DNA of 33,278 nt from Defluviicoccus sp. (GTDB lineage: Bacteria; Pseudomonadota; Alphaproteobacteria; MPNO01): positions 1 to 33,278 of the forward strand of contig JAPPIT010000003.1 of NCBI GenBank assembly GCA_028820505.1. The letters are read 5' to 3'. The notes under the pieces were generated by a model. It saw only the letters and a list, made by a program, of their open reading frames with translations. It searched no databases and was not told the DNA's origin. Each line of letters starts with the position of its first letter. Positions within the stretch are counted from its first letter, which is position 1. The translations under genes and the position numbers were made by a program. Positions 23,635 through 32,083 of the stretch are shown here, one piece after another.

Positions 23635-25959
23635 ATGACCAAGTTCGGTATCGGCCAGGGCGTGCCACGCTGGGAAGACCCGCGCCTGCTGCGGGGCGGC
23701 GGGCGTTACAGCGACGACCTGAACCGGCCAGGCCAGGCTTATGGCTACGTGCTGCGTTCGCCTCACGCTCATGCCGAGATACGCTCGATCGACACCGCCG
23801 CCGCGCGCGCCGCCCCCGGCGTGCTCGCGGTCTATACCCATGACAATGTCGAGGCTGCCGGGCTGGGCAGCATTCCTTGCGCGGTGCCACGCAACAAGGC
23901 GGACGGCTCGCCCATGTTCACCCCGCCCAACCTGCCGCTCCGCAAGGGCCGGGTCCGGCTGGTCGGCGACTACGTGGCGTTCGTCGTGGCGGAGACCCAC
24001 GACCGGGCGCGCGACGCCGCAGAGGCGATCGACGTCGATTACGCGCCGCTCCCCTCGGTCACCGCGACCGCCGACGCGCTTGCCGACGGGGCGCCCGCCG
24101 TCTGGTCGGAGGCGCCCGACAATGTCTGCTTCGTGTTCGAACAGGGCGACGAGGACGCCGTCGATCGGGCCTTCGCCAGAGCCCGCCACGTCACCAGGCT
24201 CGACTTCATCGTCACCCGCGTCGCCGTCGCTCCGATGGAGCCGCGCGCCTGCATCGGCGAGTTCGACCCGTTCACCGGGCGCTATACCCTTTACACCGGC
24301 ACCCAAGGTCCGCACGGGGTCCGCATGGCCACCGCTTCGCCCATCCTCAAGGTGCCGGAGGGCGACCTTCGCGTCGTCAGCCACGACATGGGCGGCGCCT
24401 TCGGGATGCGCTCCGGCCCGTATTGCGAATACACGATGTGCCTCTTCGCCTCCAAGATGCTCGGCCGCCCGGTCAAGTGGACGGGCGACCGGGCCGAGGG
24501 ATTCATGGTGGACGACCAGGCGCGCGACAACATCTCGACCGCCGAGCTCGCGCTCGCCGAAGACGGCGAGTTCCTCGGCTTCAGGGTCCGCACGACCGCC
24601 AATCTCGGGGCTTACCTGACCCTGCTCGGCCCGCACTCCTCGACCAACAATCTGGGCTCGCTCGCCGGCCCCTACCGGACGCCGGCGATCCATACCCATG
24701 TAACGGGCGTCTTCACCAATACCGCGTCGACCGGCCCCTATCGCGGCGCGGGCAGGCCGGAGGCGGCCTACGCGATCGAGCGGGCGATCGATACCGCGGC
24801 GGACGAGATGGGGATCGACCCCGCGGAGCTCAGGCGCCGCAACTACATCGCGCCGGACGCCTTCCCGTTCGCGACCGGCCTCGTCTTCACCTACGATTCG
24901 GGCCAGTTCGAGACCAACATGGACCGCGCGCTGGCGCTGGTGGATTACGGGGACCGCGATGCCCGCCGGGACGACGCCGAGTCGCGGGGCAAGTTGCTCG
25001 GGGTCGGCATTTCCAACGTGATCGAGCAATCCGCCGGCGGTTTTCCGGAATGGGCGCAGATCCGGTTCGACCCCTCGGGCTCGCTGACGCTGACCATGGG
25101 CACGCACAACCACGGGCAGGGACACGAGACGGTGTTCCGCCAGATACTGTCCGACAAGCTCGGCCTGGAGTTCGAGCAGATCCGCATCTCCCAGGGCGAC
25201 TCGGACGAAGTCATGGCAGGCACGGGGACCTTCGGATCGCGCTCTTCGGGCGTGGGCGGCGCCTCGATCGTGCTGGCGGCGGACAAGGTGATCGACAGAT
25301 GCCGCAAGATCGCCGCCCACAGGCTGGAAGCGGCGGAGGAGGATATCGAGTTCGCCGACGGCACCTTCACGGTCGCGGGAACCGATCGGACGCTCGGGCT
25401 GGTCGACGCGGCCAAGCTCGCCCAATCGTTCATGACGGTTCCCCCGGGATTCGAACCCGGAATCAACGAATGGGCCGCCTGGACGCCGCCCGCGCCGACC
25501 TTTCCCAACGGGTGCCATGTCTGCGAGGTGGAGATCGACCCCGAAACCGGCGCGGTCGAGGTCCTGCGCTATGCCGCGGTCGACGATGTCGGCACCGTGC
25601 TCAACCCGCTATTGATGGAAGGCCAGCTGCATGGCGGGATCGTCCAGGGGGTGGGCCAGATCCTGATGGAGAACGTGGTCTGGGACCGCGAGTCCGGCCA
25701 GTTGATCGCCGGATCTTTCATGGATTACTCGATGCCCCGCGCCGACGACCTTCCGAGCTTCGAGATGGAGATCAACGAGGTGCCGACCCCGACCAACCCG
25801 CTCGGGATCAAGGGCGCGGGCGAGGCCGGGTGCGTCGGCGCGATGCCTGCGCTGATGAACGCGATCGTCGATGCGTTGAGCCCCCTCGGCGTGGCTGCGA
25901 TCGACATGCCGGCGAGCCCCGAAACGGTGTGGCGCGCCATCGACCGGGCCCGCCATTAG
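23635..25959 (+). CDS. Molybdopterin hydroxylase large subunit, CoxL-like (copy 1)
   Basis: A 774-residue Mo-cofactor subunit of the xanthine dehydrogenase/CO dehydrogenase family. The fumarylacetoacetase-like a/b hammerhead lies in about 15-145 and the Mo-binding domains in 150-760. Cofactor motifs are GGAFG at 253-257, GPYRGAGRPE at 367-376 and GQGHE at 494-498. The likely catalytic Glu is Glu730 in GIKGAGEAGCVG. The PYRGAGR loop is of the form II type; the AYxCSFR loop of true form I CO dehydrogenase is absent, so CO oxidation is not expected. No genes for the 2Fe-2S (CoxS) or FAD (CoxM) subunits are near. The ATG at 23635 begins 22 residues before the conserved GRYSDD. CoxG follows 27 bp downstream, implying one operon. 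Substrate unknown, probably an aromatic or N-heterocyclic compound. Confidence 0.88.
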   Translation: MTKFGIGQGVPRWEDPRLLRGGGRYSDDLNRPGQAYGYVLRSPHAHAEIRSIDTAAARAAPGVLAVYTHDNVEAAGLGSIPCAVPRNKADGSPMFTPPNLPLRKGRVRLVGDYVAFVVAETHDRARDAAEAIDVDYAPLPSVTATADALADGAPAVWSEAPDNVCFVFEQGDEDAVDRAFARARHVTRLDFIVTRVAVAPMEPRACIGEFDPFTGRYTLYTGTQGPHGVRMATASPILKVPEGDLRVVSHDMGGAFGMRSGPYCEYTMCLFASKMLGRPVKWTGDRAEGFMVDDQARDNISTAELALAEDGEFLGFRVRTTANLGAYLTLLGPHSSTNNLGSLAGPYRTPAIHTHVTGVFTNTASTGPYRGAGRPEAAYAIERAIDTAADEMGIDPAELRRRNYIAPDAFPFATGLVFTYDSGQFETNMDRALALVDYGDRDARRDDAESRGKLLGVGISNVIEQSAGGFPEWAQIRFDPSGSLTLTMGTHNHGQGHETVFRQILSDKLGLEFEQIRISQGDSDEVMAGTGTFGSRSSGVGGASIVLAADKVIDRCRKIAAHRLEAAEEDIEFADGTFTVAGTDRTLGLVDAAKLAQSFMTVPPGFEPGINEWAAWTPPAPTFPNGCHVCEVEIDPETGAVEVLRYAAVDDVGTVLNPLLMEGQLHGGIVQGVGQILMENVVWDRESGQLIAGSFMDYSMPRADDLPSFEMEINEVPTPTNPLGIKGAGEAGCVGAMPALMNAIVDALSPLGVAAIDMPASPETVWRAIDRARH

Positions 25960-25986
25960 CCTGAAGCCGGCCAAGGGGAGGCTGCT

Positions 25987-26607
25987 TTGGAATTCGAGAA
26001 TACGTTCAACGTCCAGGTTCCGGTCGACGAGGCGTGGGCCATCCTGACCGATGTCGAGCGGATCGCCCCCTGCATGCCGGGCGCCGAGCTTACCGAAGTG
26101 ATCGACGAGAACAGCTTCAAGGGCAAGGTGTCGGTCCGTCTCGGCCCGGTCGCGCTGACCTTCGCGGGCGATGCCCGGTTCGAGGACCGCGACGACGCCG
26201 GCTACTCCGCCCGGGTCAAGGCCCAGGGACGGGACTCCAAGGGCCGCGGCGGCGCCAACGCGAATGTCGATTTCCGCCTGATCCCGGCCGAGGACGGCAC
26301 CACCGCGGTCGAGATCCGCACCGACCTGCAGCTCTCCGGCTCGGTCGCCCAGTACGGCCGCGGCGTCGGCATGATCAAGGACGTCGCGACGCAGCTGATC
26401 GACCGGTTCGCCGACGCGCTGCACGAGCAGATCGTGGCCGAACGCGGTGCGTCCGACGAGGCGAAAGAAGCCTCCGCCGACCCGGACGACGCCCCGCCCA
26501 CGCCCGCTGCCAAGCCGATCTCCGGTTTTTCGCTCGGCGCCAGCGTGATGTGGAATGCCCTCGTCCGCTGGCTGAAGGGTCTCTTCGGCGGCCGTTCAGA
26601 CGGCTGA
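25987..26607 (+). CDS. CoxG-type SRPBCC protein with C-terminal membrane anchor
   Basis: A 206-residue protein. Residues 1-150 form an SRPBCC domain with the CoxG hallmarks FNVQVPVDEAWAILTDVERIAPCMPGAEL, and GRDSKGRGGANANV and VAQYGRGVGMI follow. A flexible Asp/Ala/Pro linker (about 157-177) leads to an amphipathic, hydrophobic tail near 180-201 (SLGASVMWNALVRWLKGLF) that could sit on the membrane. By family knowledge CoxG ties CO-dehydrogenase-like enzymes to the membrane and to quinone. It may therefore link CoxL1 to the respiratory chain. The start is TTG at 25987 with GGGGAGG 5 nt upstream. Its last 12 bases overlap the end of the convergent CoxL2 gene. Only one CoxG serves three large subunits in this window. 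Confidence 0.85.
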   Translation: MEFENTFNVQVPVDEAWAILTDVERIAPCMPGAELTEVIDENSFKGKVSVRLGPVALTFAGDARFEDRDDAGYSARVKAQGRDSKGRGGANANVDFRLIPAEDGTTAVEIRTDLQLSGSVAQYGRGVGMIKDVATQLIDRFADALHEQIVAERGASDEAKEASADPDDAPPTPAAKPISGFSLGASVMWNALVRWLKGLFGGRSDG

Positions 26608-28929
26608 GTCCGTCTCCGCGGCCGCGATCAGGCCCCGGATGCGGTCCGGGCTCAGCGGCAGCCGCACGTCGTCGCATTCGAGGCCGAGCGCGTCGAACAC
26701 CGCGCCGGCGATCGCAGCGGGCGCGCCGATCGTGCCGCTCTCGCCCACCCCCTTGTAGCCGCCCTCGGTGATCGGCGACGGCGTTTCCTGGTGGACGATC
26801 TCGATTCCGGGCGCCTCGAACGCTCCGGGGATCATGTAGTCGGCGAAGTTCGCCGACTGGAGCTGCCCCGACTCGTCGTAGCGGACCTCTTCGAGGAGCG
26901 CGGCCCCGATACCCTGCATGACGCCGCCCCAGGTCTGGCCCTCGACGATCTCCAGGTCGGCGATCCTGCCGCAATCCTCGGCGACGACGTATTTGAGGAT
27001 TTCGACCTCGCCGGTCTCCGCATCGACGGCGACGACGGCGATGTGCATCGCCGCCGAGGTCGCGGCGCCGGGCGTGTCGAAGGTGGCCGCGGCCTGCAAC
27101 CCGTGCGTCAGCCCTTCCGGCAGGCCGGGGCTGGGCGAATGGGCGAAATCGGCGATTTCCTCGAAGGTCGCGAACCGGTTGGAATTTTGCCCGTCCGCAA
27201 ACCGGCCGTCGGCGAAGACCACGTCGTCGGGTTCGACCTCGAGCTTTATCGCGGCGAACCGCTTCATCTGTTCGAGCGCCTGACGCGCGGCCCGCTGCAA
27301 CGCACCGCCGCCCGAGACCAGCCCGCGGCTCGCGAACGCGCCCGAACCGTGCGGCATCGTCTCGGTGTCTGCGCAGGCGACGCGGACGCGCGCGGCTTCG
27401 ACCCCCAGCATGTCCGCCACCATCCGGCGCATCGCCTTGAAGGGCTCCTGTCCCATCGACGGGATGGTCACATAGGCCTCGACCGCGCCCGACCGGGCGA
27501 TCCGCAGCACCGCGGAATCGTAACCCGGGACGTCGACCATTCCGCGCCCGCGAAACACCGTGCAGCCCATGCCGGTGGGTTCGATGAAACAGGAAACGCC
27601 GATACCGACCCTGCGCCCGTTCCCGTCATGCTTCTCTTCGACATCGGCGGCATCCAGAAGCTTCGCAAGCAGTCCCTCGTAATCGCCGCTGTCGATGATT
27701 CCGCCGGTCGCCGTCCTGAACGGAAAGGAGCCGGTCGGCACGAGGTTCCGGCGCCTGACATCTATCCGGTCCGCGCCGATCCTGCGGGCGAGCGCGTCGA
27801 CCAGGCTCTCGGTGACCAGCGGGGTGAGGCCGAACCCGACGCCGCGATAGGCGCCGGTCGGGCACTTGTTGGTCGCGACCGCGCGGGAGGTGTAGTCGAT
27901 GAACGGGATCGCATAAGGTCCGGGCAGCCCGACCAGCGCGGTGTGCGGCTCGAGCGAGGGGCCGAGCGGATACGGGCAGTAAGCGCCGGTGTCGCACCAG
28001 ACTTCCGCCTTCAGCCCCAGAATCCGGCCGTCCCCGTCGGCGGCGAGCGAGGCCTCGATCACGGCGTCCCGGGCGTGGTAGCCGCGCTCGAGATGCTGGA
28101 GCCGGTCCTGGGTCCATTTCACGGCGCCGCCAAGACGTCGCGCCGCGAAGGCGACGATGGCTTCCTCCGGGTAGAGCGGCATCTTCACCCCGAACCCGCC
28201 GCCGATATCGGTCGGGCGGACCCGGATCCGGGATTCGGGCAGACGCAGGAACCGCGCGATGCCGTCCCTCAGGATATGCGGCACCTGGGTGGGCGACCGG
28301 ACTTCGACCACGTCTTCGCGGCGGTCGTAGACCGCCAGGCAGCCGCAGCACTCGATCGGCGACGGCGCGACCCGGGGATGGCGGAACCGGCCGGACACGA
28401 CGACGGGCGCGCCGGCAAACGGGTCGGCATCGGCATCGGTCACGAACCGGCTCTCGAACAGCGTGTTGCTGCCGAGCGAGTCGTGGACGAGGGGGGCGCC
28501 CTCGCGGAGCGCCGCGGCCACGTCGGCGATCGCGTCCGCAGGCTCGTAGTCGACAGCGACCGACGAGGCCGCGTCCTCCGCGGCGTAGGGATCGCGCGCG
28601 ATAACGGCCGCGACGATCTCGCCCGCGAAGCGGACTTCGGACTCCGCGATCAGCGGCCAGGCGGTAGGGCGGTAGCGGTACCAGTCGGCCTCGTCCATAC
28701 GCGCCGCAATGGGCGCGGTCGCGCCGGCGAGGTCGTGGCCGACGAAGATCGCGACCACGCCGTCCTTCGCAAGCGCGGCGCCGGCATCGATCCCGGCAAT
28801 TCGCGCCCGCGCGAAAGGGCTTCTCAGGAAGTAGACGTGAAGACATCCCGGCGGGTCGAAATCGTCGATAAAGCTGCCGCGGCCGAGCACCAGGGCCCGG
28901 CGGTCGTCGATCTCGTCTCGCGTGCTCAA
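26596..28929 (-). CDS. Molybdopterin hydroxylase large subunit, CoxL-like (copy 2)
   Basis: About 777 residues if started at the TTG at 28929, which has AGGGGG about 7 nt upstream; an in-frame ATG at 28983 lacks a ribosome-binding site. The N-terminus LVLGRGSFIDD and the hammerhead fit the family. Mo-cofactor motifs are GGGFG at 243-247, TGAYRGVGFG around 358-367, and the catalytic Glu near 730 in GYKGVGESGTIGAP. In the loop, phenylalanine replaces the arginine or proline seen in the two other copies, which changes the active-site wall and suggests another substrate. A Cys-rich insertion ECCGC lies near 193-197. The gene is divergent from the SDR gene (72 bp between starts) and tail-overlaps CoxG. 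No small or medium subunit genes nearby. Confidence 0.87.
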   Translation of the reverse strand: MSTRDEIDDRRALVLGRGSFIDDFDPPGCLHVYFLRSPFARARIAGIDAGAALAKDGVVAIFVGHDLAGATAPIAARMDEADWYRYRPTAWPLIAESEVRFAGEIVAAVIARDPYAAEDAASSVAVDYEPADAIADVAAALREGAPLVHDSLGSNTLFESRFVTDADADPFAGAPVVVSGRFRHPRVAPSPIECCGCLAVYDRREDVVEVRSPTQVPHILRDGIARFLRLPESRIRVRPTDIGGGFGVKMPLYPEEAIVAFAARRLGGAVKWTQDRLQHLERGYHARDAVIEASLAADGDGRILGLKAEVWCDTGAYCPYPLGPSLEPHTALVGLPGPYAIPFIDYTSRAVATNKCPTGAYRGVGFGLTPLVTESLVDALARRIGADRIDVRRRNLVPTGSFPFRTATGGIIDSGDYEGLLAKLLDAADVEEKHDGNGRRVGIGVSCFIEPTGMGCTVFRGRGMVDVPGYDSAVLRIARSGAVEAYVTIPSMGQEPFKAMRRMVADMLGVEAARVRVACADTETMPHGSGAFASRGLVSGGGALQRAARQALEQMKRFAAIKLEVEPDDVVFADGRFADGQNSNRFATFEEIADFAHSPSPGLPEGLTHGLQAAATFDTPGAATSAAMHIAVVAVDAETGEVEILKYVVAEDCGRIADLEIVEGQTWGGVMQGIGAALLEEVRYDESGQLQSANFADYMIPGAFEAPGIEIVHQETPSPITEGGYKGVGESGTIGAPAAIAGAVFDALGLECDDVRLPLSPDRIRGLIAAAETDSAV

Positions 28930-29001
28930 GGTTCGGCCCCCTACCAAAGTTCCGCGCGATGGCGATGATAGTTCGGCTGTCATGGCAAGGGGAGTTGCAC
29001 G

Positions 29002-29754
29002 ATGTCGAACCGTCACCAAGGCCGGGTCGCGGCGGTGACCGGCGGCGCCACGGGGATCGGCCAGGCCTTCGCCCAGCGTCTTGCGGCGGAGGGCGCGGCG
29101 GTCGCCGTGGTCGACCTGGAGGACGCGGCGGAAACGATGGCGATACTGTCCAACGCGGGGGCGGAGTGCGCATCGTTCCCGGGCGACGTCACGTCTGAGG
29201 ACGACGTCGCCCGCCTATCCGCCGAGATCGCGGAACGCTTCGGGCGCTGCGACATCCTGGTCAACAATGTCGGGATCTACCCCAACGAGCCGTTCGAGGC
29301 GGTGACCTTCGCCAAGTGGCGGCAGGTCATGGCGATCAACCTCGATTCGATGTTCCTGACGGCGAAGGCATTCGTGCCCGGCATGGTGGAGCGCGGCTGG
29401 GGCCGTATCGTCAACATGGCGTCCAACACCTTCGGCACGCCGGTGACCGGCTACAGCCACTACATCGCCAGCAAGGGCGGGGTGATCGGGTTCACCCGCG
29501 CGCTCGCCAGCGACCTCGCGGACAGGGGCATCACCGTCAACGCGATCGCGCCCAGCCTGGTTCGCACGCACGGAACGCAGGTGACCAACCCGCGGTCCGA
29601 CGAACGCTTCGAGGCCGTTTCTTCGATGCAGGCGATCAAGCGCACGCAGATGCCCGAGGACCTCGCCGGCACGCTCTCCTTCCTCGCGAGCGACGATGCC
29701 GCGTTCGTTACCGGACAGACCCTCTATGTCGATGGCGGCTGGGTGAGGCCGTGA
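29002..29754 (+). CDS. Short-chain dehydrogenase/reductase (SDR)
   Basis: A 250-residue classical SDR using NAD(P)(H). The nucleotide site is TGGATGIG at 13-20, with Asp38 after the second strand (VVDLED) favouring NAD(H). NNVG lies at 88-91 and the catalytic residues are Ser141, Tyr154 and Lys158 (SHYIASKGG). The end FVTGQTLYVDGGW is standard. It probably oxidises an alcohol or reduces a keto group of an intermediate in the local pathway; the substrate is not predictable. GGGGAG lies 8 nt before the ATG. Its stop overlaps the CoxL3 start as GTGA, so the two are translationally coupled, and Rieske 4 follows, forming an SDR-CoxL3-Rieske operon. Confidence 0.9.
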   Translation: MSNRHQGRVAAVTGGATGIGQAFAQRLAAEGAAVAVVDLEDAAETMAILSNAGAECASFPGDVTSEDDVARLSAEIAERFGRCDILVNNVGIYPNEPFEAVTFAKWRQVMAINLDSMFLTAKAFVPGMVERGWGRIVNMASNTFGTPVTGYSHYIASKGGVIGFTRALASDLADRGITVNAIAPSLVRTHGTQVTNPRSDERFEAVSSMQAIKRTQMPEDLAGTLSFLASDDAAFVTGQTLYVDGGWVRP

Positions 29755-32072
29755 CGCTCGGGAAGCGGGTCCCGCGGATCGAGGACCCGGCGCTCCTGCG
29801 GGGGCGGGCCTGTTTCGTCGACGATCTTCGCTTCCCCGACCTGCTGCACGCCGTCTTCGTCAGGAGCGGCGAGGCCCACGCGCGGGTTCGCGGGATCGAC
29901 ATCTCGACCGCCATGACCGTGCCGGGGGTCCGGGCGGTCCTCACCCTCGACGATTTGCGCCCCCACGTAACCCGAGTCGCCATGCCGCTCGCCCAGCCTT
30001 CGGGTGCGATCCGGCATGTGCTGGACCCGCCGATCCTCGCCGACGGGGAGGTTCGTTATGTCGGCGAACCCGTGGCGGCGGCGATCGCGGACAGCCCGTA
30101 CCGGGCGGAGGACGCGGCTGCCCTGGTCGAGATCGACTACGAGCCCCTCCCCGCCTCGATCGATTGCCGGCGGGCGCTGGAACCCGCCGCGCCGCCCGCC
30201 CACAGCGCCCTCCCCGACAATCTGGTCGCGGCGCTCTCCATGGCCTACGGCGATTGCGACCGGGCATTCGCCTCGGCCGCGCATACGGTCCGCGCGGACA
30301 TGCACCAGAACAAGGGGCTGGGCCACGCCATCGAGTGCCGGGGGTTGCTCGCCCGGCTCGATCCCAATGACGGCAAGCTCACCGTCTGGAGCGGCACCCA
30401 GATGCCTCACCGCGCCCATGCGGTGCTCTGCGATCTGCTCGGCCGCGGGGAGGACAGGCTGCGCGTGATCGCACCGGATGTCGGCGGCGGTTTCGGGCCC
30501 AAATTCGTCTTCTATGCCGAGGAAGCGGTGGTCGCGCTCGCCGCCTGCATCGTCGGCCGCCCGGTCAAGTGGATCGAGGACCGCCGCGAGCATTTCACCG
30601 CCACCACCCAGGAGCGCGACCAGTTCTGGGACATGGAGATGGCGCTGGATGCCGAGGGGCGCATCCTGGGCATCCGCGGCACGCTGATCCACGATCACGG
30701 CGCCTACAGCCCGTACGGGGTCAACCTGCCCTACAACTCGGCCACCAACCTGCTCGGCCCCTACGCGGTGCCGGCGTATTCGCTCGACATCAGGCTCGCC
30801 GCCACCAACAAGGTGCCCGTGACCCCGGTGCGCGGCGCCGGCCGCCCGCAGGGCACCTTCGTGATGGAACGACTGCTCGACCGCGCCGCCAGCCTGCTAG
30901 GAATCGGCCGTACCGAGATCCGCCGGCGCAACCTGATCGGACCCGAGGCGATGCCTTACGTGACCCCGGTGAAAAACCGCGACGGCACCGCGATGACCTA
31001 TGACAGCGGCGACTATCCGGCGACGCAGGTGCTGGCGCTGGAGGCGTCGGAGCACGACGCCTTCCGCGCGCGCCAGGCAGCCCTCCGCCGCGAAGGCCGA
31101 TATGTCGGCATCGGTATCGGCAACTATGTCGAGGGCACCGGGCGCGGCCCCTTCGAATCCGCTCGGATCAGGATCAACCCTTCGGGCCGGGTGACGATCG
31201 CGACGGGGGCGACCGCGCAGGGCCAGGGGCTCAAGACCGCGCTCGCCCAGGTCTGCGCGTCGGCGCTCGGGCTCGATCCCGGCGCGGTCGAGGTCACCGC
31301 CGGCGATACGGGTACGGTGTCGCTCGGCCTCGGCGCGTTCGCGAGCCGCCAGGCGGTGACCGCCGGCTCCTCGGTGCATGTCGCCGCCTCGGCCCTGGCG
31401 GACAAGGCGCTGCGAGCGGCCGCGCACATGCTGGAAGCCGCGCCCGACGACCTGGAACTCGCCGGGGGACGGGTCCGTGTCCGCGGCGTGCCGGACATGG
31501 CGGTCGAGCTGGGCGAGATCGCCCGCGCGCTCGCCGGGCAGCCGGGCTACGCGCTGCCCGGCGGGATTGAGCCCGGGATGGAGGCGCTCGGCACGTTCAC
31601 GCCCGAGACCGTGACCTATTGCAACGGTTGCCATGTCGCCGAAGTGGAGGTCGACGTGGAGACCGGGGCGGTCGGGATCCTGCGCTACACCGTGGTCCAC
31701 GACTGCGGACGGATGATCAACCCGATGATCGTCGACGGGCAGGTGATCGGCGGCGCGATCCACGGGATCGGCAGCGCGCTTTACGAGCGCATGGCGTTCG
31801 ACGACGCGGGGCAACCGATGACGGTCAATCTGGGCGAATGTCTGATGCCGGGCGCCTGCGAGATGCCGAGACTCGACCTCATCCACACCGAGTCGCCGAC
31901 CCCGCTCAACCCGCTCGGCGCCAAGGGCGCTGGAGAGGGCGGAGTGATCCCGGCGCCTGCCGCGATCGCCGCGGCGGTCGAGGACGCGCTTGCGCCGTTC
32001 GGCGTGCTCATCGACGATGTGCCCATTGCCCCCGACCGGATCGTGGCGGCCGTCGCCGCCGCGCGGCGCTGA
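29751..32072 (+). CDS. Molybdopterin hydroxylase large subunit, CoxL-like (copy 3)
   Basis: A 773-residue Mo-binding subunit starting with GTG inside the SDR stop. It shows the family N-terminus RVPRIEDPALLRGRACFVDD, GGGFGPKF at 245-252, the cofactor loop TPVRGAGRPQG at 358-368 and the catalytic Glu729 in GAKGAGEGGVIPAP. The VRGAGRPQ loop carries Val and Gln in place of Tyr and Glu of copy 1, another distinct active site. The end of the protein is complete. Rieske 4 begins 11 bases downstream, so a molybdenum hydroxylase, an SDR and a Rieske oxygenase are made from one transcript. Such a set would fit stepwise oxidation of one ring compound. As with copies 1 and 2, the electron-transfer subunits are not encoded here. 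Confidence 0.88.
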   Translation: MTLGKRVPRIEDPALLRGRACFVDDLRFPDLLHAVFVRSGEAHARVRGIDISTAMTVPGVRAVLTLDDLRPHVTRVAMPLAQPSGAIRHVLDPPILADGEVRYVGEPVAAAIADSPYRAEDAAALVEIDYEPLPASIDCRRALEPAAPPAHSALPDNLVAALSMAYGDCDRAFASAAHTVRADMHQNKGLGHAIECRGLLARLDPNDGKLTVWSGTQMPHRAHAVLCDLLGRGEDRLRVIAPDVGGGFGPKFVFYAEEAVVALAACIVGRPVKWIEDRREHFTATTQERDQFWDMEMALDAEGRILGIRGTLIHDHGAYSPYGVNLPYNSATNLLGPYAVPAYSLDIRLAATNKVPVTPVRGAGRPQGTFVMERLLDRAASLLGIGRTEIRRRNLIGPEAMPYVTPVKNRDGTAMTYDSGDYPATQVLALEASEHDAFRARQAALRREGRYVGIGIGNYVEGTGRGPFESARIRINPSGRVTIATGATAQGQGLKTALAQVCASALGLDPGAVEVTAGDTGTVSLGLGAFASRQAVTAGSSVHVAASALADKALRAAAHMLEAAPDDLELAGGRVRVRGVPDMAVELGEIARALAGQPGYALPGGIEPGMEALGTFTPETVTYCNGCHVAEVEVDVETGAVGILRYTVVHDCGRMINPMIVDGQVIGGAIHGIGSALYERMAFDDAGQPMTVNLGECLMPGACEMPRLDLIHTESPTPLNPLGAKGAGEGGVIPAPAAIAAAVEDALAPFGVLIDDVPIAPDRIVAAVAAARR

Positions 32073-32083
32073 CGGAGCGCGCG

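Noticed and set aside
25430-25475. tRNA T-arm look-alike on the minus strand (GGGTTCGAATCCCGGGGG type)
   Set aside because: No matching acceptor, D or anticodon arms are found, and the bases encode the PPGFEPG segment of CoxL1. A comparable Pro-Gly-x-Glu-Pro-Gly segment occurs in CoxL3, so it is ordinary protein-coding sequence.
23635-32072. Aerobic CO dehydrogenase
   Set aside because: All three large subunits lack the AYxCSFR loop of true (form I) CO dehydrogenase, and coxM and coxS are absent, so CO oxidation is not supported.
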